From Cyanobacteria bacterium CYA (GTDB taxonomy: Bacteria > Planctomycetota > Phycisphaerae > Phycisphaerales > UBA1924), in assembly GCA_008363215.1 (NCBI GenBank), contig RHKP01000006.1, positions 1 through 64,000 of the forward strand: 64,000 bases of DNA, in the 5' to 3' direction. A program made the translations under genes and the position numbers. Numbering within the stretch: position 1 is the stretch's first letter; each line of letters starts with the position of its first letter. Of this stretch, positions 17,319 to 25,250 are shown one piece after another. A model generated the notes under the pieces. That model saw only the letters and a list, made by a program, of their open reading frames with translations, ran no database searches and was not told the DNA's origin.

Positions 17319-18716
17319 ATGTCCTGCAATGGCAACAACGCCACACCGCCCAGTCCGGCCATTGCGCCGGGGATCGGTAGTGTACCGCCCGCCGCCGAAC
17401 TCGACCCGAGGCCGGTGGCAGAGGATCTGGTGGCAACTTTTGGCCCGGGCGGGGCCGATCCGCATGTGACCGCGTTGGTGCCCGGGTTTGATGCTCCGTT
17501 TTTCCAAGCCGGGCTGGCGGGGTACTCCGACGCGGCCATGCGCATCATTGCCCGTCGGCACGGGTGCCCCTATTGCGTCACTGAAGCCCTGCTTGACCAG
17601 ACCCTGCTCGGAGGCGGGCGCGGCTTCGCCAAGGCCGACCTGGGCGAAATCGAGGACAACATCCCCGGCGGCGACGAGGACCGCCCTCTGGCCGGACAGA
17701 TCATGGGCTCGGACCCGACTGAGATGGCGGCCGCCGCGGTCAAAATGGTCGAGCAGGGTGCAAGGCGGGAGAAGGAGTATCGGGCGATCGTGGAGCAGGC
17801 GCGCAGCCACCAAGGCACGCAGACACGCAGTGAGAGCCTCCCGATCGGCCGTCCGAGCCCTGTCATGCCTTCGTGCCTCAATGCCTCCGTGTCTTCTGCA
17901 TCCTTCGCCGCCATCGACATCAACCTTGCCTGCCCGGTCAAGAAGATCGCGCGCCGGGCGCGAGGAGGGCACTGGCTGGCCGAGCCCGAGGGGGCGATCC
18001 GCATCCTTGAAGCCGTGCGCGAAGCCGTTCCGTGTGACATCCCGGTCACCGTCAAGATGCGCCGCAGTTTCGACGACAGCGACGAGATGCGAGAAAACTT
18101 CCTTCGCATCTTTGACGCCGCGTATGACATGGGCTGTGCGTGGGTGACGGTGCACGCCCGCAGCGTGCAGCAGAAGTACATCGGGCCCAGCCGCTGGGAT
18201 CTGCTGCGGGAGATCGTGCAGCGTGACCATCCGGGGCGGGTGCGTGAGCGGATCATCTTCGGCTCGGGCGACGTCTGGGAGGCTGCGGATGTGTTCCGCA
18301 TGATCGCCTATTGCTCAACGCCGGTGGGACCGGCTTCCAGCCGGTGGGGGGCCCGGCTCTCGGGCGTCTCGATCGCACGCGGGTGCATCGGCAATCCCTG
18401 GATCTTCCGCCAGTGCCGCGACATCCTCGCGGGGCGCGGGCCCTCGAAACCAACCGTCGCCGAACAACGCGAGGTGCTCATGCAGCATTTTCAACTGGCG
18501 ATGGGCGTCAACCGGCTCTTCACGCGAGGGCTTGGCCAGGCTCGGGAAGAGCGGGCCGAGCGTCACACGGCCCGCACCATGCGCAAGTTCGGCATCCGCT
18601 TCGCGGGCCACCACCCGCAGAGCGATCCCGTACGTGAACGATTCATCGTGTGCCAGACGATGGAGGAGTGGCAGAGGGTGCTGGAAGAGTTCTATCACGT
18701 GCAGGTCGATCAATGA
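17319..18716 (+). CDS. dus: tRNA-dihydrouridine synthase with two repeat-derived insertions
   Basis: An FMN enzyme that reduces uridines in the tRNA D-loop. The TIM-barrel signatures are AGLAGYSDAAMRII, DINLACPVKKI with the catalytic Cys, VTVKMRRSFDDSD (FMN-binding Lys), VTVHARS and VSIARGCIGNPWIFRQ. At about 465 residues it is far longer than the usual 320-350. Three additions explain this: an N-terminal extension of about 65 residues, an insertion of about 48 residues before FAAIDINLACP, and about 14 extra residues before VSIARG. Both internal insertions consist of palindromic repeat DNA kept in frame. The start is uncertain; ATG 17301 and 17271 are also in frame. Confidence 0.85.
   Translation: MSCNGNNATPPSPAIAPGIGSVPPAAELDPRPVAEDLVATFGPGGADPHVTALVPGFDAPFFQAGLAGYSDAAMRIIARRHGCPYCVTEALLDQTLLGGGRGFAKADLGEIEDNIPGGDEDRPLAGQIMGSDPTEMAAAAVKMVEQGARREKEYRAIVEQARSHQGTQTRSESLPIGRPSPVMPSCLNASVSSASFAAIDINLACPVKKIARRARGGHWLAEPEGAIRILEAVREAVPCDIPVTVKMRRSFDDSDEMRENFLRIFDAAYDMGCAWVTVHARSVQQKYIGPSRWDLLREIVQRDHPGRVRERIIFGSGDVWEAADVFRMIAYCSTPVGPASSRWGARLSGVSIARGCIGNPWIFRQCRDILAGRGPSKPTVAEQREVLMQHFQLAMGVNRLFTRGLGQAREERAERHTARTMRKFGIRFAGHHPQSDPVRERFIVCQTMEEWQRVLEEFYHVQVDQ
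17810..17898. repeat. Inverted-repeat element inserted in frame in dus
   Basis: The left arm (17810-17836) contains GGCACGCAG ACACGCAG. The right arm (17863-17898), read on the other strand, contains GACACGGAG GCATTGAG GCACGAAG. These are reiterated 8-9 bp units of the same type as the ends of the GxxExxY cassette at 14.3-14.8 kb. The insertion adds coding length without breaking the frame. Confidence 0.6.
18321..18349. repeat. Short palindromic repeat inserted in frame in dus
   Basis: ACCGGCT-TCC-AGCCGGT (18329-18345) is flanked by GGTGGG and GGTGGGG. It matches a palindrome type that I recall as widespread in planctomycete intergenic DNA. Here it encodes extra residues (PVGPASSRWGA) next to the conserved VSIARG motif. 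Confidence 0.55.
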
Positions 18717-19303
18717 CAGACGCAAAGTTCACGAAGGATTCCAACCCCGGCCCCGTCGCCAGCGCCCGCATCGTCTTTGCACGCCAAAAGGCCTTCGCTG
18801 AGCACGCGCTGGACCAGTTGAACGACGAGCAGTTCTTCACCGCAATCGCCCCCGGGCTCAACGCACCGGCCGTCGTTGTCCAGCACCTGGCCGGCAACCT
18901 CTTCAGCCGGTGGACCGACTTCTTCACGACCGACGGGGAAAAGCCGACGCGCGATCGCGACGCCGAGTTCGAGCCCCCGCAGCCCGCCCCCGGTGAGCGG
19001 GCGGGTGTGCGCGCACGGATCATGCAGCAGTGGGAGGGCGGCTGGCAGGTTCTCTTCGCCGCCTTGGACGAGATGGCCGAGGCGGACCTCACACGCGTCG
19101 TCACCATCCGCGCTGTTGAGCACTCGGTCGCGCTGGCCATTGCGCGCCAACTCGACCACTACGCCTTTCACGTCGGGCAGTTGAACGTCATCGCGCGCTT
19201 CATGGTCGGCACCGAACGCTGGAAGTGGTTCACGCTCCCGCCCGGCGGCACGAAGGCATTCAACGAACAACTCCGCTCGCGCTGCGACGAAAACCGATCA
19301 TGA
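18713..19303 (+). CDS. DinB-superfamily protein (DUF1572-like)
   Basis: A 196-residue four-helix-bundle protein. It has the DUF1572 pattern: a histidine in VVQHLAGNLFSRWTDFFTTDG, a later one in RAVEHSVALAIARQLDHYAFHVGQL, giving the metal-binding His set typical of DinB-like thiol-dependent enzymes. The natural substrate is unknown. ATG 18713 overlaps the dus stop codon, so the two are translationally coupled. Confidence 0.8.
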   Translation: MTDAKFTKDSNPGPVASARIVFARQKAFAEHALDQLNDEQFFTAIAPGLNAPAVVVQHLAGNLFSRWTDFFTTDGEKPTRDRDAEFEPPQPAPGERAGVRARIMQQWEGGWQVLFAALDEMAEADLTRVVTIRAVEHSVALAIARQLDHYAFHVGQLNVIARFMVGTERWKWFTLPPGGTKAFNEQLRSRCDENRS

Positions 19304-19351
19304 CGGCGGCATCTTGCCGCACGCAAGCCGGACGCCTCCGCTCCGCCTGAG

Positions 19352-19777
19352 TCAGGGATGGGTGGTTACTGCTTCGCGGGGCGTCCGGCTCGTGCTCGGC
19401 GAGTCGTTGTCCGCCTCGCTGGCCGGGCGCCCCCACATTGCGACGATCACCGCGACGAAGACCAGCACCATGGCGATCGCTTCGTTGGTGCGGGGACGTT
19501 CCTTCAGCACGAGGATCGAGAACCCCACGAACACGCTCAGCGTGATGGCTTCCTGAAGCACCTTGAGTTGCGGGGCCGTGAACGGGCCGCCGAAGGCGAG
19601 GTGCCCGAACCGGTTGGCCGGCACCTGGAGGATGTACTCGGGCAGCGCGATGAGCCAACTGAGCAGGATGGCGACAGGCAGGGCCCAGGCGGCCTTTTTC
19701 AGGTGCCCGTACCACGCCCACGTCATGAAGCAGTTGGACCCGATCAGCAGCAGGACGGTCATCAGTGCTCGCGGCAT
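19352..19777 (-). CDS. DUF486 small membrane protein (DMT superfamily)
   Basis: About 141 residues with four predicted membrane segments. It shows the DUF486 core: SNCFMTWAWYGHLK, ALPEYILQVPANRFGH, FTAPQLKVLQEAITLSVFVGF. The family belongs to the drug/metabolite transporter superfamily, with no known substrate. The last 25 residues are a polar tail. It runs in the same direction as dtd upstream. TACGGT lies 7 nt before the ATG and there is no Shine-Dalgarno sequence. Confidence 0.82.
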   Translation of the reverse strand: MPRALMTVLLLIGSNCFMTWAWYGHLKKAAWALPVAILLSWLIALPEYILQVPANRFGHLAFGGPFTAPQLKVLQEAITLSVFVGFSILVLKERPRTNEAIAMVLVFVAVIVAMWGRPASEADNDSPSTSRTPREAVTTHP

Positions 19778-19834
19778 GGCAGAGACCGTAGCGCGATCCG
19801 CGGGCACACAAGTCCTCGTGCGTTTGCGCCGTTG

Positions 19835-19866
19835 CTCGACTCCCTCGCTTGCGCGTCAGGCTCGTA
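19835..19866. repeat. Intergenic repeat of the SEPDAQAR type
   Basis: The stretch beginning CTCGACTCCCTCGCTTGCG and continuing through GCGTCAGGCTCG is a sequence I recall as a common planctomycete intergenic repeat; read on the minus strand it would encode YEPDAQARES. It lies between dtd and the DUF486 gene. Confidence 0.4.
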
Positions 19867-19895
19867 GAATCCTGCTTCGCCCGGTCGTCTCTTCC

Positions 19896-20372
19896 TTACC
19901 CCTTTGAATCCAGCCAGATCGTCACCGGCCCGTCGTTGCCCACCACCACGTGCATCTCGGCCCCAAAGAGCCCGCTCACCACGATGACACCCTGGGCCAG
20001 CCTGTGGCACGTCCGGACAAACTCATCAAACACCAGCGAGGCTGTCGGCGGCTTCATGGCGTTGAAAAAGTCCGGACGCCGCCCCTTCTGCGCGTTGCCG
20101 GCCACGGTGAAGTTGGACACGAGAAGCAGACCCGGCTCCGTGCCGGCAGCCACCAGATCGAGCAACGAGAGATTCATCTTGCCGGCCTGGTCGTCAAAAA
20201 CGCGGAGGTTTGCGATCTTCGAGCCCATCCACTCGATGTCGCGGTCCCCGTCGGCCGCTTCGAGTCCGCCGAACACGACGAGCCCCTGCCCGATGCCGGC
20301 GTGGCGATGCCATTCCCCCTCGCGTTTGACGCGCAGTTCGGCGCTGGTGACCCGCTGGACGACGGCCCGCAT
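19896..20372 (-). CDS. dtd: D-aminoacyl-tRNA deacylase
   Basis: A 158-residue enzyme that hydrolyses D-amino acids (and Gly-tRNA(Ala)) from tRNA, acting as a chirality checkpoint. It begins MRAVVQRVTSAELRV, has GKMNLSLLD, and keeps the cross-subunit Gly-cisPro motif as NDGPVTIWLD. The usual SQFTL motif reads SNFTV (Gln replaced by Asn), a tolerated-looking change. It lies 68 nt downstream of the HNH gene. GATACT is found 8 nt before the ATG, with no clear ribosome site. Confidence 0.93.
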   Translation of the reverse strand: MRAVVQRVTSAELRVKREGEWHRHAGIGQGLVVFGGLEAADGDRDIEWMGSKIANLRVFDDQAGKMNLSLLDLVAAGTEPGLLLVSNFTVAGNAQKGRRPDFFNAMKPPTASLVFDEFVRTCHRLAQGVIVVSGLFGAEMHVVVGNDGPVTIWLDSKG

Positions 20373-20440
20373 GGGCAGAGAGTATCCGGAACCGTCGCAC
20401 CGATCTCCTGAAACTGCGGATGGGGTCGCCCCCCCGGAAC

Positions 20441-21133
20441 TCACTTGTCCAGTTCGACCGACCAGTAGGCCTCATCGAGGAAGGCCTTCCACGACTGGTA
20501 CTTGTCGCTGCCCAGGCGCACCGTGATGAGCGGGTTGCGCTTCGGACGGACGGGCTTGCGAACGAGTTTCATGCCGGCCTGGTCGGGCGTGCGTCCGCCC
20601 TTGCGGGCGTTGCAGCGCAGACAGGCGCAGACAAGATTGTCCCATGTGTCCGGGCCGCCGTGGGCGCGCGGGGTGACGTGGTCGATCGACAGTTCGCTGG
20701 TGGTGTACAGGCGGCCGCAATACTGGCAGCGGTTGCGGTCGCGTGCGAAGAGATTGCGCCGGTTGAGTTTGACGCCTTCGTCGGGCACGCGGTCATAGCC
20801 GAGCAGGCGGATGACTCGCGGCACAGCGATGTGCATGCGCACCGTTCGTACCCAGTCGTGGGCGTCCGGCTCGAACTGGCGGGCCAGTTGAGAGACCTCC
20901 AGCCACGATGTCAGGGTGTAGTTGTAGTAGTGTCCCTGCTCGACGTGGACGATTTCGGCCGCATCGCGCACGAGCAGCGCAAAGGCCCGGCGGGCGGTGA
21001 TGACGCGCAGCGCCACGTACACCCGGTTGAGCACGAGCACCTTGGAGTCGAGCCCCAGATCGGCGGCGATCGCGGCGGCGCCCGCCGCGCCCTGGCCATC
21101 GTGCAAATCTGTCCCCGGCGCTTCGTGACGCAT
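20441..21133 (-). CDS. HNH endonuclease
   Basis: A 230-residue protein with a C-terminal HNH domain: zinc Cys pair C136/C139 (CQYC), then SIDHVTPRAHGGPDTWDN with the catalytic His at 152, then C171/C174 (CLRC) and NARKGG. The N-terminal 110 residues (VLVLNRVYVALRVITARRAF and on) are typical of a large family of stand-alone housekeeping-type HNH proteins of unknown role. There is no RuvC domain, so it is not an IscB-type RNA-guided nuclease. It lies between purH and dtd on the same strand, and a perfect hairpin stands just upstream. Confidence 0.82.
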   Translation of the reverse strand: MRHEAPGTDLHDGQGAAGAAAIAADLGLDSKVLVLNRVYVALRVITARRAFALLVRDAAEIVHVEQGHYYNYTLTSWLEVSQLARQFEPDAHDWVRTVRMHIAVPRVIRLLGYDRVPDEGVKLNRRNLFARDRNRCQYCGRLYTTSELSIDHVTPRAHGGPDTWDNLVCACLRCNARKGGRTPDQAGMKLVRKPVRPKRNPLITVRLGSDKYQSWKAFLDEAYWSVELDK

Positions 21134-21156
21134 CGGACGATCTTCCCCTGCTGGAT

Positions 21157-21179
21157 GGAGAAGTTGTACGAACTTCTCC
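21157..21179. promoter_or_regulatory. Perfect 9-bp hairpin upstream of the HNH gene
   Basis: GGAGAAGTT, 5-nt loop, AACTTCTCC, about 24 nt before the HNH start codon. It could be an operator or an mRNA leader stem. There is no T-run next to it. The 229-nt purH-HNH gap otherwise holds only weak promoter-like matches. Confidence 0.4.
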
Positions 21180-21362
21180 CCATTCTTTCAACAAGAACGA
21201 CATCGACCTTGTGGATGAAAGACCCGAGCCGGACATCCGACTCGTGGCGCCCCTTGGGCTTTCCGGACGAAAAAAGCCGGACGCACGCCTCCCCGGAGGA
21301 AGGGCATTCGGAATCTGATCGGTATGATGAGACTCCTGTCAAAGTCGGCATGAATTCCGGTG

Positions 21363-22955
21363 TCAATGCCGGAAGTGCCGCTCGCCGGTGACCAGGCAGG
21401 TCACGCCGTGCTTGTCGCACAGGGCGAAGGTGTCGTCGTCCCGCTTGGATCCGCCGGGGTGGATGACCATCTGCACACCTGCGTCGATGAGCAGTTGCGG
21501 GCCGTCGGCGAAGGGAAAGAAGGCGTCGCTGGCGGCGATGGCGCCGCGGGCCTTATCGGCGCTCTTGGCGATGGCGATGCGACACGAAGCGACGCGGTCC
21601 ATCTGACCGGCTCCGGCGCCGAAGAGCCGGATGCCCGGCCCGTCGACGCCTCCGATGGCGATCGCGTTGCTCGAGAGGGCGCGGGCGCAGGCGCACAGGA
21701 ATGCACCGGCGGCCAGGTCCGCGGGCGAGGGCGCCGGTCCGGCGCAGTGCGACCATTGCTCGGTGAAAATGGCGCGGCAGTCGCGGTCCTGCACGAGCAT
21801 GCCTCCCGGCACGGAGCGGTAGTCGAGTTTGCGGTGGTGCGAGCCTTCACGGTCGCCGCACGCGAGCAGACGGACGTTTTTCCAGCGGTCGTTGAGAAGT
21901 GAACCGGCGTCAGGGTCGAAGGCCGGCGCGACAATGACCTCGAAGAACGAGCCGGCGTCGGTGATCGCCTGCGCGTCGTGCAGGGTGACCGCGTGATTGA
22001 GCGCCATGATCCCGCCGTAGGCTGCCAGCGGATCGCCGGCGATGGCCAGTCGGATGGCGTCGACATTGGCATCGGCCACGGCCGCGCCGCAAGGGTTGGT
22101 GTGCTTGACCACACAGGCGGCGCACCTGCCGGGCTGGGTGGTGCGGAGCACCTTGACCAGTTCGAGCGCAGCCGAGGCGTCAAGGATGTTGTTGTAACTG
22201 AGTTGCTTGCCGCCCAGTTGCTGCGAGCGGACGATGCTTGGCCCGGTCGAGGCCGGATCGGCGTAGAGCGCCGCCGACTGGTGCGGGTTTTCGCCGTAGC
22301 GCAGTGTGTCGATACGCGTGTAGGTCAGCCGCAGCGTCGGGGGAAAGGCGATCGGCGCCGAGCGGTGGAAGTAGGCGCTGATGGCCGCGTCATAGGCGCT
22401 GGTGCGACTGAAGGCTGCCGAAGCCAGTTGAGCGCGCAACTGACGTGAGGTGGCGCCGTTGTTGGCGTCCAGTTCACGCACCACCTGATCGTACTGCGAG
22501 GGTGCGGTGACCACGGTCACCCACGCTGCGTTTTTCGCGGCCGAGCGGATCATGCTGGGCCCGCCGATGTCGATGTTTTCGACGGCCTCTTCGGGCGTGG
22601 CGTCGGGGCGTGCGACCGTCTGCTCGAACGGATAGAGATTGACGCACACCAGGTCGATCGGCTTGATGCCGTGTCGGTCGAGCGCGTCGGTGTGCTCGGG
22701 CTTGTCGCGCAGGGCGAGGATGCCGGCGTGGACCATAGGGTGCAAGGTCTTGACGCGTCCGTCGAGCATCTCGGGGAACCCTGTGAGTTGCTCGAAACTG
22801 GTGACACTCAGCCCGGCCTGCGAGAGCGCACGGGCGGTGCCGCCCGTCGAGATCAACTCCACCCCGTGTGAGAGCAGTGAGCGGGCGAAGGGGACCAAGT
22901 CGGTCTTGTCGCTGACGGACAGAAGAGCACGGCGGATGCCAACCAGGTCAGCCAT
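21363..22955 (-). CDS. purH: Bifunctional AICAR transformylase / IMP cyclohydrolase
   Basis: A 530-residue enzyme for the last two steps of IMP synthesis. The N-terminal MGS-like IMP cyclohydrolase domain (1-150) has ALLSVSDKTDLVPFARSL, LISTGGTA and KTLHPMVHAGIL. The C-terminal transformylase domain has LRYGENPHQSAALY and the catalytic KHTNPCG. It ends normally in VTGERHFRH. It lies 7 nt after the PQQ-repeat lipoprotein gene, so the two share an mRNA. Confidence 0.97.
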   Translation of the reverse strand: MADLVGIRRALLSVSDKTDLVPFARSLLSHGVELISTGGTARALSQAGLSVTSFEQLTGFPEMLDGRVKTLHPMVHAGILALRDKPEHTDALDRHGIKPIDLVCVNLYPFEQTVARPDATPEEAVENIDIGGPSMIRSAAKNAAWVTVVTAPSQYDQVVRELDANNGATSRQLRAQLASAAFSRTSAYDAAISAYFHRSAPIAFPPTLRLTYTRIDTLRYGENPHQSAALYADPASTGPSIVRSQQLGGKQLSYNNILDASAALELVKVLRTTQPGRCAACVVKHTNPCGAAVADANVDAIRLAIAGDPLAAYGGIMALNHAVTLHDAQAITDAGSFFEVIVAPAFDPDAGSLLNDRWKNVRLLACGDREGSHHRKLDYRSVPGGMLVQDRDCRAIFTEQWSHCAGPAPSPADLAAGAFLCACARALSSNAIAIGGVDGPGIRLFGAGAGQMDRVASCRIAIAKSADKARGAIAASDAFFPFADGPQLLIDAGVQMVIHPGGSKRDDDTFALCDKHGVTCLVTGERHFRH

Positions 22956-22962
22956 CTGGACC

Positions 22963-24144
22963 TCAGCGCGGGGCGAAGCGGATCACGGCGTTCTGGTCGG
23001 TCACCAGGTAGAGGTTTCCGTCGTCAAATGCGTCGGTTTCGACACGCGCCACGCCGGGGACGCGGAAAGACACCAGCACGTCGCCGTTGGATGGTTCAAC
23101 GGCCTTGATTTCCAGCCCGTCCCAGACGATCAGGCTGCCGGATCGCGTGCCGACGACCACGCCGCCGGCGTCGGGCCCGATCCAGTTTTCGCTGCCGCGC
23201 ATCGCGTCGAGGGCCACCAGCCCGGTGCCGGGCACGGTGACGTAGAGCACGCCCGAGTTGTAGGTGGGCTGGATGGTCAGTTCCTCGTTGGTGCGATATC
23301 GCCAGACGTGGCGCTGGTTCTCAGGGCTGAAGGCGTACACCGACTGGTCCATGCACGCGACGAACATCATCGTGCCGTCGGTGACCGGGTTGGTCCGTGT
23401 GCGTCCGCCGACGCGGGCGGTGGAGACGGCCACGGCGGTGTCGGGCGTGAGGAAGGCCACGCTTCCGTCCTGCGCCACGGCGCCGACGGTGGACTGCACC
23501 CAGACCGGATCGGCCTCGATGGGTCCGCCGATGTCGTAACGCCAGGCGGTGACGCCGAAATCCGTGCGATGGCTGAACAGTTCGCCGGTGGGCGTGCCGA
23601 AGATGAGCGTCTGCCCGTAGCGGAGCGGCGGCGTATTGACCACCTGGCTCATGGGCTGGCGGGCCGACCAGTTGCCGGTGTTCACGTCCATGATGAACAC
23701 TTCGGTCTGCGAGCAGACGAAGATGTTGTTGCCCTCGCGGGCCACGCCGACGAACTCGACCAGCGGATTGGCAGGCCGGTCCGACCAGCGGTTGCGTCCG
23801 GTCTTGGCGTCGATGATGGTCAACGAGTTGTCCTGACCCTGGACGACCAGCAGGTCGTTGTAGGCGTCGACAAACTTGACACCTTCGCGCCCGGCCAGGT
23901 TGGGGTAGCCGGTCCAGTCCCAGCGGTATCCGATCTGCCGCCAGTCATCGTGGACGATGGTGATGCCGCCCGACGCGGTGGTGCGGTGCTCCTGCACGGG
24001 GGCGCCGCCGGGGGTTGAACCTGTGCCGGTGGTCTGCGGGCTCGCGGCCTGCTGCGTGCTCTGGCATCCGATCACGCCGGCGCTGAGAACCAAGAGGGCA
24101 AGGGCTCGCCCGAGGAAGTGAGATGGGTGTGTGAAGGCCGACAT
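22963..24144 (-). CDS. PQQ-repeat (BamB-like) lipoprotein
   Basis: About 393 residues. The signal peptide MSAFTHPSHFLGRALALLVL continues to a lipobox ending in G-C (IGC, about residue 26). The mature protein is a seven- or eight-bladed beta-propeller of PQQ-like repeats (LTIIDAKTGRNRWSD, VYAFSPENQRHVWRYRTN, GLVALDAMRGSENWIGPDA). BamB is the best-known relative, but many planctomycete proteins of this type have unknown roles. The start at 24144 is supported by GGAG upstream; a longer frame lacks a signal peptide at its N-terminus. Confidence 0.78.
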   Translation of the reverse strand: MSAFTHPSHFLGRALALLVLSAGVIGCQSTQQAASPQTTGTGSTPGGAPVQEHRTTASGGITIVHDDWRQIGYRWDWTGYPNLAGREGVKFVDAYNDLLVVQGQDNSLTIIDAKTGRNRWSDRPANPLVEFVGVAREGNNIFVCSQTEVFIMDVNTGNWSARQPMSQVVNTPPLRYGQTLIFGTPTGELFSHRTDFGVTAWRYDIGGPIEADPVWVQSTVGAVAQDGSVAFLTPDTAVAVSTARVGGRTRTNPVTDGTMMFVACMDQSVYAFSPENQRHVWRYRTNEELTIQPTYNSGVLYVTVPGTGLVALDAMRGSENWIGPDAGGVVVGTRSGSLIVWDGLEIKAVEPSNGDVLVSFRVPGVARVETDAFDDGNLYLVTDQNAVIRFAPR

Positions 24145-24236
24145 GAGCGGGGCTCCGAGTTGGGCTCTTTGCCTGCCTCCGTGGCCAGGCGTCGAGCCGG
24201 TGTCCGGGGTCGGGGTTCCGGTGGTCCGGGGAAGGG

Positions 24237-24265
24237 AGTATCCGGTCGGCATCCTGTGTGGTCAA
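24237..24265 (-). promoter_or_regulatory. Predicted sigma70-type promoter of the PQQ lipoprotein-purH unit
   Basis: On the minus strand TTGACC (24265-24260) and GATACT (24242-24237) are 17 bp apart. The start would be near 24230, giving a leader of about 86 nt. Confidence 0.6.
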
Positions 24266-24289
24266 GCCCGACCTCGCCCGGGCGCATCC

Positions 24290-24302
24290 TACACTTGGCC
24301 GA
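24290..24302 (+). promoter_or_regulatory. -10-like element 6 nt before the ribE start
   Basis: TACACT (24290-24295) ends 6 nt before ATG 24302, and no Shine-Dalgarno sequence is present, so transcription may begin at the start codon. No good -35 element was found. Confidence 0.4.
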
Positions 24303-24943
24303 TGTTCACCGGACTGATCCACGGAATGGGGTTGATTCGTGAACGCCTGGACCGGGAGTCTGTCTCCCGGCTCATCATCGACGTGGGTGACTGGGCCGAA
24401 GAACCTCGCCTCGGCGACTCCGTGGCCGTCAACGGGTGCTGCCTGACCGTCGCCGACGTGGGCCCGCACCGCGAACTGTTTTTCGACGTGATCCCTCAGA
24501 CCCTGGCCCGCACCACGCTGGGCAGGCTGGGCTCGGGGCGGAAGGTCAACATCGAGGCCTCGGCCACACCGGAAACCGTCCTGGGCGGGCACATCGTGCA
24601 GGGGCATGTCGATGGCGTGGGCACCGTTGCCCGCGTCATCCGTCAGGGCGAGTACCGCGTGGTGGTGCAGGTTCCCTCCGAACTGATGCAGTACATGGTG
24701 CCGCGCGGCTCGGTGGCGGTGGAGGGAGTGAGTCTGACACTGGCCGAGGTTGATCCCAGGGCCTGCACCTTTGACATCGCGCTGATCCCGACGACGCTGG
24801 AGAAGACGAACCTGTCGGACCTGGAGGCGGGCGACCCGGTGAATCTGGAGGCCGACGTGATCGCCAAGACGGTGGTGCACTACCTGGCCAACTACGCCGG
24901 TCGCCTCGACCGATCTGGCGTTTCGGGCCCTCGCGGCGGCTGA
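24302..24943 (+). CDS. ribE: Riboflavin synthase alpha chain
   Basis: A 213-residue enzyme that dismutates two 6,7-dimethyl-8-ribityllumazine molecules to riboflavin. Two lumazine-binding repeats are present: FTGLIHGMG...VAVNGCCLTVADV (1-95) and LGGHIVQGHVDGVGTV...VAVEGVSLTLAEV (96-195). It starts with the standard MFTGLI. It is divergent from the PQQ-repeat gene; no FMN riboswitch is visible in the 157-nt gap. Confidence 0.96.
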   Translation: MFTGLIHGMGLIRERLDRESVSRLIIDVGDWAEEPRLGDSVAVNGCCLTVADVGPHRELFFDVIPQTLARTTLGRLGSGRKVNIEASATPETVLGGHIVQGHVDGVGTVARVIRQGEYRVVVQVPSELMQYMVPRGSVAVEGVSLTLAEVDPRACTFDIALIPTTLEKTNLSDLEAGDPVNLEADVIAKTVVHYLANYAGRLDRSGVSGPRGG

Positions 24944-25250
24944 TCCGCGCCCGACGCGGTGGAAACCCCGATCTCGCGGCCGGGGCAGGTTCCGTCGCCG
25001 CCGATGGAGCATGCTGCTCGATTGCCGCCGCGCCGGCCGGCGCACGGATTTTGCGCTGCTGCGGCGCCGGGCGGGCGGCTGTTGCCGGCGGCGTGAGGCG
25101 GCGGCAACGCACCCGATCGGCAAGACAGCAACGCAACCGGGGAGCGGCGCGGGCCGCTCCCTCCTTTTTGCGCCTGCAGCCGCAAGAGACGGACCGGGCG
25201 CCATCCCAGATTCCTCATGCCCAGTGCCCAGTGGCTGAAGCCATATCCGC
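24944..25250. other. Non-coding stretch between ribE and the Fur-family gene
   Basis: 307 nt between converging genes, very GC-rich. Apart from the terminator at 25140-25169 I see only a 7-bp inverted repeat (GTTGCCG / CGGCAAC) near 25081-25110 and no convincing gene. Confidence 0.5.
25140..25169 (+). terminator. Intrinsic terminator downstream of ribE
   Basis: GGGAGCGGC / GCCGCTCCC, 9-bp stem and 4-nt loop, then TCC and five T residues. It lies about 200 nt past the ribE stop codon. Confidence 0.6.

Noticed and set aside
20441..21133. HNH protein as an IscB-type RNA-guided nuclease with an omega-like RNA upstream.
   Set aside because: There is no RuvC domain or bridge helix, and the upstream hairpin is far too small.
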